Position numbers and translations under genes: made by a program
Origin: Planctomycetota bacterium
GTDB lineage: Bacteria > Planctomycetota > Planctomycetia > Pirellulales > Lacipirellulaceae
Direction of reading: 5' to 3'
Length of the DNA: 64,000 nt
NCBI GenBank assembly: GCA_024278955.1
Contig: JAJRSE010000094.1
Coordinates: 1-64,000, forward strand
In this document: one piece after another, positions 8,533-18,040 of the stretch
How positions within the stretch are numbered: the first letter of the stretch is position 1
Layout of the letters: each line of letters begins with the position of its first letter
Notes under the pieces: generated by a model
Database searches by the model: none
What the model was told of the DNA's origin: nothing
Seen by the model: only the letters and a program-made list of their open reading frames with translations

Positions 8533-9927
8533 ATGAACAACTTCAAGCAAAAAAATCGGTTTTACTTACTTTTCATTGCGATCACGGCCGCCTTGGGAGG
8601 CTTCTTGTTTGGCTACGACACGGCCATTATTTCGGGCACTCTCAGCTCAGTGAAATCACAGTTTGCCTTGAACGCTGTCATGGAGGGCTGGTTTGTTAGC
8701 TCTGCCCTTGTGGGCTGTATCGGGGGCGTTGCTGTTGCCGGCGAATTGGCGGACCGATTCGGAAGAAAATACTCGCTCATCGCCTCTAGCACTCTGTTTT
8801 TCATTTCGGCGATCGGTTGTGCCTTTTCTGCTTCGCATACAGAACTCATCGCTTACCGAATCATCGGTGGTGTTGCTGTTGGCATGGCTTCTATGTTATC
8901 TCCTCTTTATATCTCGGAGATTTCTCCGGCAAAGGTGCGAGGGCAAATGGTCGCTCTATACCAATTTGCGATCACGATCGGAATTCTGAGTGCGTATTTT
9001 GTCAATGCGTATGTGCTTCATCTAAGCGAATCTTTGACCTCGTTGAACTCTGGGGGACTCTGGCATAAGATTTTTGTCGCCGAGGTTTGGCGTGCCATGT
9101 TTGGTACGGAAGCCATTCCTGCTTTGCTGTTTTTTGCAGCCATGTTTTTTGTTCCTTCGAGTCCACGTTGGCTCTCCTCCAAAAACAAAAATAAAGAAGC
9201 GGGAATAGTATTGGCAAAAATCAACAACGCAGAGATTGCTGAAAAAGAGTTGGAATCCATCCAAATCGCCATTACGAATGAATCGGAAGGTTCGTGGTCC
9301 GTTTTGTGGCAAAAAGGCCTTCGAGTCGCAATGCTGGCGGGGATTGGTTTGGCTTTACTTTCACAGTTCACCGGCATCAATGCCATTATTTATTACGGCC
9401 CACGAATCATGGAAGAAGCAGGGATGCAATTGAGCGATGCGTTGGGAGGTCAGGTGATTATTGGCTTTGTCAACGTGGCAGCGACGGTATTTGCTATTAT
9501 GAAAATCGATCAGTACGGCAGGAAAAAACTCATGTTAGGGGGTGTTACCGGCATGTTCCTGTCGCTTCTAAGTGTTGGTATTATCTTTCTGCTCGGAAAA
9601 GCGGAAGGAACTTTGTTGTTGATTTTCATTTTAACTTTCATTGCTTCTTTTGCCATTGGGTATGGCCCCGTCATCTGGGTTTTGCTTTCTGAAATCTACC
9701 CGACTAAAGTTCGTGGGCGTGCTATGTCGGTAGCAGTGATCGCTCTCTGGATAGGTACCGCGGCTATTGGACAGATCGTGCCATGGATGCTAGAAACTCT
9801 GTCACCGTCCGGTACATTTTTCATTTTTGCAGCTTGCTGCATCCCGGTCCCTTTCCTCTTGCAAACCATCCCTGAAACAAAAGGAATGTCGCTGGAAGAG
9901 ATTGAAGAGGTGTGGCAAGCTCATTGA
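8533..9927 (+). CDS. Sugar porter family MFS transporter
   Basis: This 464-residue protein has about twelve membrane segments and the sugar-porter signatures: GGFLFGYDTAIISG in helix 1, ADRFGRK after helix 2, YISEISPAKVRGQ after helix 4, QFTGINAIIYYGP in helix 7, DQYGRKKL after helix 8, LLSEIYPTKVRGRA after helix 10 and the closing PETKGMSLEEIE. The family (XylE, GalP, GLUT) imports hexoses, pentoses or inositols, usually with a proton. It closes the three-gene operon with the amidohydrolase and PhyH genes, which suggests their substrate is a sugar, polyol or derivative taken up here. Confidence 0.9.
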   Translation: MNNFKQKNRFYLLFIAITAALGGFLFGYDTAIISGTLSSVKSQFALNAVMEGWFVSSALVGCIGGVAVAGELADRFGRKYSLIASSTLFFISAIGCAFSASHTELIAYRIIGGVAVGMASMLSPLYISEISPAKVRGQMVALYQFAITIGILSAYFVNAYVLHLSESLTSLNSGGLWHKIFVAEVWRAMFGTEAIPALLFFAAMFFVPSSPRWLSSKNKNKEAGIVLAKINNAEIAEKELESIQIAITNESEGSWSVLWQKGLRVAMLAGIGLALLSQFTGINAIIYYGPRIMEEAGMQLSDALGGQVIIGFVNVAATVFAIMKIDQYGRKKLMLGGVTGMFLSLLSVGIIFLLGKAEGTLLLIFILTFIASFAIGYGPVIWVLLSEIYPTKVRGRAMSVAVIALWIGTAAIGQIVPWMLETLSPSGTFFIFAACCIPVPFLLQTIPETKGMSLEEIEEVWQAH

Positions 9928-9958
9928 ATCAGACACACCGATTATTGATTTTGTTACA

Positions 9959-10156
9959 TTAGGCACCCTCATGTTTGTAGCCGAAATAACTGATGTTTCG
10001 CTTCTTCGTCCAGCGTGCGTTGGTGTCTTTCTTCGGCTGTTTCTTACGGATGGTTTCGAGCGTCGGCGGAACGCTTCCCAGCCAATGATCGAATTCAGTT
10101 GATTCAGGATGGTGGCATACTACCTTGATGCGGTCATGCCGCCTGCTGAATATCAA
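9959..10156 (-). pseudogene. IS5-family transposase remnant
   Basis: A minus-strand frame of about 65 codons contains DHWLGSVPPTLETIRKKQPK and then ARWTKKRNISYFGYKHEGA. The second segment matches the DARWTKKNxxxxYGYKNH region of IS5-group DDE transposases, just before the central catalytic part. Nothing else of the transposase is present on either side, and the frame stops right after the motif. It is therefore a small decayed fragment. The region 9928-10259 holds nothing else that I recognise. Confidence 0.7.
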
Positions 10157-10259
10157 ATAACTCGTGCTGGTGTACGGACACTTCCTGGAAACATCGACTG
10201 TACTCCACGAGGGCTTGGCCTGCCGCTTAGCTTAACCGCGACTCCAGTTGACCTTACGC

Positions 10260-11609
10260 CTATCTACTAGGAAGGCTTGCGAGTTCTGCAAGGGCTTTGG
10301 CTTCGGAATCTTTTTGGAGGTTTTGGTAAAAGTCGTCCATATCGATGACTTCTCTGCCGAGGGCCGATTCGTAGGATTTTTGGGAATCGAGGTTTGCGAT
10401 GCCGACGTGGCTGACTTCTTAAAGCCCGATGTTGGAGTTGAAAATGTTGGTTGCAGTGGGGCCGAAGAAGTCTTCGTATTGTTGGGGGATGAGGCGAACC
10501 GAGCCGCTGTTGATGTAGTCGCTAAGGTTGGGGTGGTCTTCTGTGGTTTGGGTCTTATCGAGGACCATGAAAGTAAAATAGGCCAATTGCTGGTTCCAGA
10601 GTTCTAGGGGATCGCTCGGGAAACTGGCGAGGGCGGCGTTCATGGTTTGGTAGTAGTGGTCGGCGTAACCCGGTTCGCTTTCTTTTAGGTGGAGTGCTTT
10701 TTTTCCGGCGGCGTATTTTTCTTCAAAGAGGTCGCGGCCTTTGGGGGTGAGGGCTGGGAGTCGCTCCTCGAACTCGACAAAAGTTTCTTGGTATTCGGCT
10801 TTTTCAAATGTGCCATCGTCGTTGGGAAACTTGAGCGTGATGGCAGGGGCGAGGCAGGAGGTTTGACGAAGGACGATGTCCTTGCCGACGGGGCCTTGCC
10901 AGACGGGAATGGTTTTGATGCCTTGGCGAAGCATCTCGTAGTGAGTCTCGGGTACCGAGGCGACCGAGGGCGTAAGGTGGTTGAAGGCTAAGGAGTTGCT
11001 TACGAGGATTTGGCAGGCCACTTTGTTGATTTTTTTTAGCTGGCGGTACTCTTCGAGGCTGATGAGTGCCTGTTCGGGACGGGTGAAAACCTTAACGCAT
11101 TTTTCGACAAATAGTTCGGCTTGGTCTTGGTCGAATCCCTTCTGCTGTTTGCCTTTCTCGATGAGTGCAAGGAAGGCCGCATCGAAAATTTTTCTTCGGG
11201 CAATGATCTTTTCGACCAAGGGGCGATGCTCGGCAGGAATGCAATCGAGAGATAGCCGGGAGCAGAAAACCCGAAAACCGTCTTCTTCGAGTTGCTTGGC
11301 CGAAGTTGGACGGAAGGCAGTGCTTTCGACGGAAACTCGCTCGCGTAGATCGTAGTAGTTGACCGGTTCGCAAGCCATAAGACTGAAGAGGTCGCAGATG
11401 ATACCTAGCTCGTCGTCGGAGGCGCAGCGAATGGCAGCGTGCATGATTTTTCCAAGCCGTTGTGCTTCGACTTCACCAGCCTTGGCATTGACGTTGCTGG
11501 CAACGGCCATCATCTGCTTGTAAATCGGCATGCTTTCTTTGAACGTTGCCAAAATCCGTAGGACAATTTCGCGTCGAATCCAGCTTGGAGGGGTGAATGG
11601 TTTTTTCAT
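10260..11609 (-). pseudogene. YdcJ/HglS-like 2-oxoadipate dioxygenase/decarboxylase (DUF1338) with in-frame TAA
   Basis: The frame from ATG 11609 gives 396 residues, stopping at TAA 10421-10419. The same frame continues for 52 more codons to a TAG at 10262-10260. The continuation (EVSHVGIAN, then YESALGREVID and DDFYQNLQ) aligns with the C-terminal end of YdcJ-like proteins, whose usual length is about 450; the restored product would be 449. The upstream part carries the family's features: IMHAAIRCA and FNHLTPSV with the two metal His, YYDLRERV-x-STAFRP, RQTSCLAPA, an EFEERLPALTPKGR segment with the acidic ligand, and YEDFFGPTATNIFNSN. In Pseudomonas this VOC-fold enzyme converts 2-oxoadipate to 2-hydroxyglutarate in lysine catabolism. 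A single C-to-T change (CAA to TAA) could explain the stop. Confidence 0.75.
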
Positions 11610-11868
11610 GGCAAGAATCCTAATTCAATAGGCGGGCCTTAAAGGAGCGGGAGCCTTCGAGTGGCTGCCACTGGGAGGTGAGTCTGGATTTTACCACTCT
11701 CCGCGTTCAAAAATAAGGTTTGTTAGCGTGCCAAACTATTCGTTTTGCGATTAGTTTTCTCGGTTTTTCGTCTTTGCAATCGGGCTGCTTGGTTGAGCGA
11801 AATTACTGTCTATGGTCTGATAGGTGGCAGTGAACGGACGGCGTCATCCGGTATGGAAGAGGAGTTTT
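11610..11868. other. Divergent intergenic region upstream of the YdcJ-like gene and thiL
   Basis: About 210-260 bp separate two divergent transcription units. The stretch near 11740-11800 is AT-rich and is the probable promoter zone. I see no sharply defined -35/-10 pair and no recognisable operator or riboswitch. Confidence 0.35.
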
Positions 11869-12813
11869 TTGAGTTTAGAGAAAGATCTATTGAGTTGGTT
11901 GCATGAGAACTTGCCAGCGAGTGGTCGGCACTCGGTTGGGTTGGGGGACGATGCGGCTGTGCTCGGTGGTTTCGATCGGTCAGGGGTGGTCGTGACGACC
12001 GATATGCTGACCGAGGGCGTTGATTTTTTGTTGGAGGAAGTCGATCCACGTCGGGTCGGACACAAGGCTTTGGGAGTGAACCTGAGCGATTTGGCCGCGA
12101 TGGCGGCTGAGCCGGTGGCGGTGTTTGTTTCGCTGGTGTTGCCTCGGCAGGCAGTGGGAGGGCGGGCTGCGTTAGAGCTTGCGATCGAGTTGTATCGGGG
12201 GATGATTCCGCTTGCCGAAAAGCTGGGCGTGGAAATTGCCGGGGGCGATACCAATAGTTGGGATGGGCCGCTAGCGATTAGCATTACGGCATTAGGAAAG
12301 ACCTCGGAGCAAGGGCCTTTGACCCGCGGCGGAGGGCGAGCGGGAGATCAGTTGCTTGTGACTGGGGAGTTGGGCGGAAGTATTTTGGGGCGACATTTGG
12401 ATGTGCAACCTCGAGTACGCGAGGCCTTGTTGCTTCACGAGCAGTTTGAGTTACATGCTGGGATTGATATTTCGGATGGGTTGGCGCTTGATGTTTCGCG
12501 ACTTGCCGAAGCAAGCGGGGTCGGGGCGGTTTTGGTGCCCGGAGAAATTCCGATTGCAGCAGCGGCGAAACGGTTGGGCCAGCGCGATGGTCGGTCGGCA
12601 GTTGACCATGCTCTTGGCGATGGCGAAGATTTTGAGTTGGTGTTGGCGGTTCCGCCCGAGGAAGCGGCAAGATTGCTTCGCCAGCAGCCGACCGAGGTGT
12701 CGATTACAAGGATTGGTGAATTACTAGAAAGCCCAGGGCTTTGGCAAGAGAAGGCAAACGGCGAGCGTCTGCCTCTTGTGGCTCAAGGGTATGAACATTG
12801 GGGAGACGAATGA
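11869..12813 (+). CDS. thiL: Thiamine-monophosphate kinase
   Basis: ThiL phosphorylates thiamine monophosphate to thiamine diphosphate in the cytoplasm. The product shows GLGDDAAVL near the start, VVTTDMLTEGVDFLL, KALGVNLSDLAAMAAEP, EIAGGDTNS and HAGIDISDGLALD, all typical of the PurM-like fold with its Asp-rich metal and ATP sites. I chose TTG 11869 because GGAAGAGGAG lies just upstream and the product then begins MSLEKDLLSWL like other ThiL proteins; a GTG at 11824 would add 15 residues. It overlaps tsaE by the ATGA at 12810-12813, so the two genes are translationally coupled. Confidence 0.93.
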   Translation: MSLEKDLLSWLHENLPASGRHSVGLGDDAAVLGGFDRSGVVVTTDMLTEGVDFLLEEVDPRRVGHKALGVNLSDLAAMAAEPVAVFVSLVLPRQAVGGRAALELAIELYRGMIPLAEKLGVEIAGGDTNSWDGPLAISITALGKTSEQGPLTRGGGRAGDQLLVTGELGGSILGRHLDVQPRVREALLLHEQFELHAGIDISDGLALDVSRLAEASGVGAVLVPGEIPIAAAAKRLGQRDGRSAVDHALGDGEDFELVLAVPPEEAARLLRQQPTEVSITRIGELLESPGLWQEKANGERLPLVAQGYEHWGDE

Positions 12814-13286
12814 GCGAGTTCCGTTTTATCGCAAAGAGCGAGCAGGATACCGATCGGTTGGGCGAATTGCTTGCTGAGGTGTTGTCGGCTGGGAGCGTCG
12901 TTGCCCTGGTCGGTACATTAGGGGCTGGAAAAACTCGATTGGTGCAGGGCGTGGCGGTTGCTCTGGGAGAGCAGGGCGATCGCGTGACGAGTCCTACGTT
13001 TGTGCTGGTGAACGAGTACCGCGGTTGCCGCTTGCCGGTATATCATTTCGACGCTTACCGACTGCGAGACGAAGACGAGTTCCTTGAGCTTGGTCCCGAG
13101 GAATATTTTGAAGGCGAGGGGATAACATTCGTTGAATGGGCCGATCGGGTGGCGAACTGTTTGCCAGCTGAATATTTCACGATTGAGATCGAGGTATTTG
13201 GGCAGACGGAGCGTGAGTTTGTGATGACTGCGAATTGGTCTGGCGGTGAGACGATTGTTCGTGCGCTGAATGCCGACTCGAACTAG
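12810..13286 (+). CDS. tsaE: tRNA threonylcarbamoyladenosine biosynthesis ATPase
   Basis: This 158-residue protein has the Walker A GTLGAGKT at residues 35-42, the conserved VTSPTFVLVNEY, the HFDAYRL motif and the FVEWADR motif of the TsaE family. TsaE works with TsaB and TsaD to form t6A37 on ANN-decoding tRNAs. The start at ATG 12810 overlaps the thiL stop and gives MSEFRF; an upstream in-frame ATG at 12798 lies inside thiL. The thiL-tsaE order is common in planctomycetes. No odd features were seen. Confidence 0.93.
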   Translation: MSEFRFIAKSEQDTDRLGELLAEVLSAGSVVALVGTLGAGKTRLVQGVAVALGEQGDRVTSPTFVLVNEYRGCRLPVYHFDAYRLRDEDEFLELGPEEYFEGEGITFVEWADRVANCLPAEYFTIEIEVFGQTEREFVMTANWSGGETIVRALNADSN

Positions 13287-13319
13287 TGGTCCGTCGCAGC
13301 TTGCGGTAGCCCAGTAGCG

Positions 13320-16300
13320 TTAGCGTTGCTCGTTCAATTCCAGAAGCATCTGGTAGACCTTCGCCCTAAAAGCTGGGCCGCGTAACCCGTGACGAGGGGT
13401 TATTTGGTGCATTGCGCCGTTAACAGCAAAAAAATCGGCAGGTGGGTAGTTGGTAGCCAGCCATTTTCTTGCAGCCTTCCCTGAATTGCCAGCTGAGGTG
13501 GCTTTCGTCTCAAGAAGCTGAAGAAGGCGGTAATCTTCCACCCCCTCGGCGGCCCACTCAAACTTGAGGGAGAAATCGAAACGACCGTCTGCGCGAGGAA
13601 AGAGCATCATCGCATCGCTCTCCCGGCCATCCATGTCGTAGTAGGGGTAGTTCAGGCTACCGCTGAGATACCACTCCAAAAGGTGGTCGGCCCCGGCCTT
13701 GCGGGCGGTGTAGAGTGCTTGGCCGAAAACCTCGCGGTTGTATTGCAGGTTGCCGATCACCTGGTTGTACATACCCCACCGGCTTTTCGCCTTGGTGATA
13801 GCGATTGCCGCCTCGCGGGTCATGCTTGAGTACGAACCAACCGTAAATGTCTGATTCAGATCGTAGCCATATTCACCCTTGGAGATCACATGGCTGTAGC
13901 CTCCATGCCCAAGCATCGGGTAGTATTTTTTGAGCACTTGGGCACGCTGGAGGTCTCGTTCGACTTTCTGAGAGTAGAGAGAGGCTTCGTCGCTGTAGCT
14001 GTAGACGATCGGTAGCCATTGGGACGAAAGCTTTTCGGCAAGTGCCGTGGCGGCGGCACGGCGAAATTCGTCAGAAGGTCGACCGAAGATCTGGTCCGCC
14101 GCCTCAGTTCGGACCACGTTATCGAGTCCACCACCATAAGTAAAAACCTTCTTGAACCCGAGTCGACGGGCCTTTGCCATTAGTAGATCGAGGTGGGGAG
14201 ATTCAAGGACCTCGGCACTGCCTTTTTTGACGAGTTTTGCGTCGGGCAGGGAAGACCATGTGGTAAATCCTCGATCACTGAGTGCTTTGAGGACGTTCAT
14301 GTTGACCCGGTGGTAGAAGCTCTCGAGTCCCCGAACTTTCACGTGGCCAAGACGGAATGGGTTGAGCCCAAAGAAGCCTACGGCGATATCTGTCTGCGGC
14401 AAGGTGAAGGGATGGACCGTGAGGCGGACCGGGTAGACGATGGTCGTCTCTCTAAACTTCAGGACGAGCCTGCCGGCATACAAGCCGGGCTTGGTTTCCC
14501 GCTCGATTTTCACCTGATAACGGAGCATCCGGCTGGTGTCGTCTGAAAGAGAGATTCCGGCCTGCGGGAAATTGCGATAAAAACGAGGGGCCAGTTCATA
14601 GTTTTCATTGTTGAAAGTATGACACTGATACTGGTTGACGGCGTATCGCACGGTCTGGGGTGTGACCGAAATTTTTTCTCCAGCGTCAGAGGATAAGTCT
14701 TCTATCTCCACTGAGAGAAGGCCCCCTTGGCCGAGGCTGCGAGCTAGCAAATTCTGAGCCGGGCGTTGCAGCCGACCGCCAGAAAGCTCGATGGTCTCTG
14801 CCACCGGCAGGCTGAGTTGATTGTAGCGTACGAAGGTGTCGCCAGCGATAATGGCAGAGTAGAATCCGGCCTTTCGTTGTTGATTGGTAGCAAAGTCCTT
14901 GGGCTCATCGTCGGCAGGCTCAAGCTTTCGGATCATACTGGTAAACTGTTCCTGCTGCCCCTTCTTGAGCTGTTGGAAGAAGGCTTCTGCCTCAGACCTC
15001 TTGTCGGCGGGATAAATCGCAAGCCAATTGAGGCAAATCCCCGAAGAATCGCCAACGACATGAATGTTCAGTTGGCCGTCGTCGACTTGTACTTCATGAA
15101 TAATCGGAGAAAAGACCTTGTCGAGATAAAGCAAATAGGCATCGTCGCCTGGTCTTGGTTCGATCTTTTGAAAGCGGGTGAAGGCCCGGACGTAGTCTCG
15201 TACTTTTTCGCGAGATTCCGAGAGGACTTCTTCGCCTTCGATCGTGACCTTCCGTTTCGCCCAGAAGTGTTCGTTCCACAGACCGAGATGATTGACGTTC
15301 AGGCGGACTTCATATCGCCCGTCCGGAAGATCGACGGCAAAGCCGCCACGGTTGAGGAAAATGCCATCCCGGTTGAGGTTGTCGGCGTAGAGCGAATCGT
15401 GGGAACGCCAAATCTCTGCCCGAGTCAGTCCGAAACCAATGTGCTTATCATACCTGTGGCGGGCGAGGATCGCGGTAAATCCCTCTTCAGCCCGGAAATC
15501 CTCTTCGACAAAATCGAAGAGCCTGAGGCCATGAAAAGTGGCAGGTGAGGTCGCCGCCCTCAAGAGGCGGACGTTATCGACTAGGAATTGCTCCTGGTAT
15601 CCCTCCTCCTTCTCTAGTCCTACGCCGAACCACATTCCGAGGAGTTTTTTGGTATCGAGGTACCGCTTGATCTGAACCGATCCCCGCTCACCGACAAAAC
15701 GATTGACATGAAACTTGAGCCGATTCCACCCAGGGGCGAGCGTTGCGTGGTGGTTGAGTTGGTTCCAATATCCGCCTCCATTCGTGTCCTTAACCATCAT
15801 GGCAAAACGGACATATTTTTCGAGAGGGTTGAAGACATCCACCGCAAGGTAGTCGTAGCCTGACCAGTCGGAGAGAAAAGTGTTTTTCATCTCCAGTTGG
15901 TTGTATGTCGCGTACTTGATGATCCCTGAACGCTTGCCGGAGGTGGCGTTTTGGTCGCTGAATGTGCGGATCGAGTGAAACTGACTTTCTCTCGCTTGGT
16001 CCTTCTTCTCAAAGTCAATCAGCATCCGAACCCGGGGGGTTCTTACTCCGGCGATCGCTTTGCTAGATTGTGCGTGAAGCTCGGTGCCGCAGAACGGACA
16101 AAGGCTCGCCTCGGTATCTGCCCAGCGGTAACACTTCGGGCAACGAATTCCATCGCCTATCGGGTTGGGAGTGGGGAAGGGAGTCTGGGATTTAGTAAAT
16201 TCATAGGCGATTGCCGCCCCCTTCGTGGGAGTGAGTTTGAGGTCGTCGATCCAGAGACTCCCCGATGCTTTGAGACGGAACCAGAGAGTGACAGGTTTGT

Positions 16301-16706
16301 CTTCCACATCAATCGTAAAGCGAATCCGGCTCCACTCGAACGAACCTTTGAGATCCTTGACTACGATTTGGTGTCCCTTGCCGGCATCGTAAAAAATCCA
16401 GGCCGAGTGGTTCTGTTCCCCGACAAGGAGGTCTCGGCCTCGCACCCAAGCTTCAAGAAGATATCGCCCCCGCGCGAGGTTTTTGAAGGTATTGTGCGCA
16501 GTCATCTGCGCATTATTATCGGCCTCGATAAACAAGGCCCCGGCTGCGCGGTGGCCAATGCCTACGGCGTGCGAACCCTTGCCCTCGCCATAGACTTGCC
16601 AGCCCTCAAGGCCCTGGTCGAAAGAGAAGGCAAGGCCTTCGGCACCGCGGCTCAAGTCCGGCGCGAGTAAAAGGGCCAAGAGGATGCAGGAAAGTGGCCG
16701 TAGCAT
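13320..16706 (-). CDS. Exported DUF4091-type glycoside hydrolase-like protein with zinc ribbon
   Basis: This 1128-residue protein has a signal peptide ending at SRGA (residue 22). Residues about 25-160 form a carbohydrate-binding beta-sandwich closing with LWIDDLKL. A four-Cys zinc ribbon follows (C189, C192, C203, C206; CPKCYRWADTEASLCPFCG). A second beta-sandwich lies at about 225-390 (SGYDYLAVDVFNP, FLVDNVRLL). The C-terminal half carries a DUF4091-like (beta/alpha)8 domain, with YRNFPQAGISLSDD, VYSYSDEASLYSQ and a late DHLLEWYLSG. DUF4091 proteins are predicted glycosidases. Its start lies 18 bases after the stop of the alkaline phosphatase gene upstream, so they form one operon. The zinc ribbon in an exported protein is unexpected. 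Confidence 0.7.
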   Translation of the reverse strand: MLRPLSCILLALLLAPDLSRGAEGLAFSFDQGLEGWQVYGEGKGSHAVGIGHRAAGALFIEADNNAQMTAHNTFKNLARGRYLLEAWVRGRDLLVGEQNHSAWIFYDAGKGHQIVVKDLKGSFEWSRIRFTIDVEDKPVTLWFRLKASGSLWIDDLKLTPTKGAAIAYEFTKSQTPFPTPNPIGDGIRCPKCYRWADTEASLCPFCGTELHAQSSKAIAGVRTPRVRMLIDFEKKDQARESQFHSIRTFSDQNATSGKRSGIIKYATYNQLEMKNTFLSDWSGYDYLAVDVFNPLEKYVRFAMMVKDTNGGGYWNQLNHHATLAPGWNRLKFHVNRFVGERGSVQIKRYLDTKKLLGMWFGVGLEKEEGYQEQFLVDNVRLLRAATSPATFHGLRLFDFVEEDFRAEEGFTAILARHRYDKHIGFGLTRAEIWRSHDSLYADNLNRDGIFLNRGGFAVDLPDGRYEVRLNVNHLGLWNEHFWAKRKVTIEGEEVLSESREKVRDYVRAFTRFQKIEPRPGDDAYLLYLDKVFSPIIHEVQVDDGQLNIHVVGDSSGICLNWLAIYPADKRSEAEAFFQQLKKGQQEQFTSMIRKLEPADDEPKDFATNQQRKAGFYSAIIAGDTFVRYNQLSLPVAETIELSGGRLQRPAQNLLARSLGQGGLLSVEIEDLSSDAGEKISVTPQTVRYAVNQYQCHTFNNENYELAPRFYRNFPQAGISLSDDTSRMLRYQVKIERETKPGLYAGRLVLKFRETTIVYPVRLTVHPFTLPQTDIAVGFFGLNPFRLGHVKVRGLESFYHRVNMNVLKALSDRGFTTWSSLPDAKLVKKGSAEVLESPHLDLLMAKARRLGFKKVFTYGGGLDNVVRTEAADQIFGRPSDEFRRAAATALAEKLSSQWLPIVYSYSDEASLYSQKVERDLQRAQVLKKYYPMLGHGGYSHVISKGEYGYDLNQTFTVGSYSSMTREAAIAITKAKSRWGMYNQVIGNLQYNREVFGQALYTARKAGADHLLEWYLSGSLNYPYYDMDGRESDAMMLFPRADGRFDFSLKFEWAAEGVEDYRLLQLLETKATSAGNSGKAARKWLATNYPPADFFAVNGAMHQITPRHGLRGPAFRAKVYQMLLELNEQR

Positions 16707-16724
16707 GTGGACTACTCTCCAAAA

Positions 16725-17936
16725 TTATCGCTCGCGAGTTCGTGGCGAAGTTCCCAGAAAAAAAACGATCCCGCCAAGAGCGAGCATCATCATTGTCGAG
16801 GGCTCAGGAATCGTGACAGGAGCTAAAACCACGGCCAACAGATCCGTGTTGTCCATTAGCCCTGAAATAAGGTTGGAATTCGCGCCAATGGCGGCTAGAG
16901 GTACGTTGACCCCCGTGTGGGAAAGCCCACCCCAAGTCACCGCCGGCAATACGCCTGCGGTTGGATCGGTTTCGGTAACCACAAGGCCGCCGGTCTCGTG
17001 ATCGGCGGTTACGATGATCAGCGTGTCGGCAAGGCCCGGGTCGTTGAGGTTGGCCCAATCGAGTACCGTTTGAATTGTGTTAGCAAATTCAATAGTCTCG
17101 TAAATGTTACGTCCTGTTTTGAGCGTTAGGTTGCCACCTGTATGGCCGGCATGATCAATTCGGCCACCTTCGACCATGAGGAAGAAGCCGTCCGGATCGT
17201 TGTCGAGCAAGTCGATCGCAGCATCGGTCATCTCGCTCAAATGAGGGATCGTGTCGTAGCGAGGGTCGCTCCCCTGAGCGTAGTCGTATTCGTAGGGCAA
17301 ATGGCCACCGCCACCAAAAAGCCCAGCAACCAAGGGCTCGTTATCAGTGTCAAGTGCATTGAGTTCAGCACGATTTTTGACGAGTGTGTAGTTGCCATCG
17401 GTGTTAATGATCGCGGTGTCCAAACCGTTATCCTCACCGCCGAACAAGACGTTAGGACGCGAGTCATTCAGATAGTCTTGGCCAATTTGAACGCGGTTAT
17501 TGCGACTTGGCTCTTTGGCTCCGAAAGTTGCCGGGGTGGCGTGCGTAATTTGGGTGGTCGTCACGAGCCCGGTGCTTTTGCCCATGCTCTTAAAAATATC
17601 AAGCATCGAGGTCAGATTGCTTCCATCGCCTGGCAAAGCTTGGCTAATCACACCGTTGGCCACTTTCGTGCCAGTTGCTATGGCAGTTCCGGCAGCAGCC
17701 GAGTCGGTTACCGCACCAAAGAACGAGGCGGTCGTCATCTCTGCTTGGCCTGGAAAGGATTCGAAATTCAACGTGCCGGCCGCACCGTTGAGGTACATGC
17801 CTGCCGCTTTGACCTGCTCGGGGCCCATCCCATCGCCGATCAAAATGATGATGTTTTTTGGCGGATGGGTAGCGGCTTGCAAGTCGGCCGCCGAGAGAAA
17901 TATCATGAAGAGGCTTAAAGTAAGGACTGCTTTCAT
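16725..17936 (-). CDS. PhoA-type alkaline phosphatase with PEP-CTERM tail
   Basis: This 403-residue protein has a signal peptide to about residue 22 (LQAATH). The alkaline phosphatase site is intact: metal ligand D35 in ILIGDGMG, nucleophile S79 in VTDSAAAGTA, VEGGRIDHAGH with Asp and His ligands, and TADHETGG. The product hydrolyses phosphate monoesters outside the cytoplasm. A PEP-CTERM tail (IPEPSTMMMLALGG, then an Arg cluster) replaces the usual free C-terminus, so it should be retained in the envelope or matrix. It is the first gene of a two-gene operon with the DUF4091 protein, linking phosphate release to polymer breakdown. Confidence 0.9.
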   Translation of the reverse strand: MKAVLTLSLFMIFLSAADLQAATHPPKNIIILIGDGMGPEQVKAAGMYLNGAAGTLNFESFPGQAEMTTASFFGAVTDSAAAGTAIATGTKVANGVISQALPGDGSNLTSMLDIFKSMGKSTGLVTTTQITHATPATFGAKEPSRNNRVQIGQDYLNDSRPNVLFGGEDNGLDTAIINTDGNYTLVKNRAELNALDTDNEPLVAGLFGGGGHLPYEYDYAQGSDPRYDTIPHLSEMTDAAIDLLDNDPDGFFLMVEGGRIDHAGHTGGNLTLKTGRNIYETIEFANTIQTVLDWANLNDPGLADTLIIVTADHETGGLVVTETDPTAGVLPAVTWGGLSHTGVNVPLAAIGANSNLISGLMDNTDLLAVVLAPVTIPEPSTMMMLALGGIVFFLGTSPRTRER

Positions 17937-18040
17937 CTTTGACTCCTTCGTTTTTTGTTTTCGTCCGTTGGACTACGCTACAACGAGTTGCACCAGAATA
18001 GATTATTTGAAGACATCTTAGTGTACCGCCTAGCAACCTC

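Noticed and set aside
14766-15548. 260-codon plus-strand frame inside the DUF4091 gene, and similar ones at 15951-16670 and 17142-17918
   Set aside because: All lie opposite well-supported genes, lack ribosome binding sites and show no recognisable motif.
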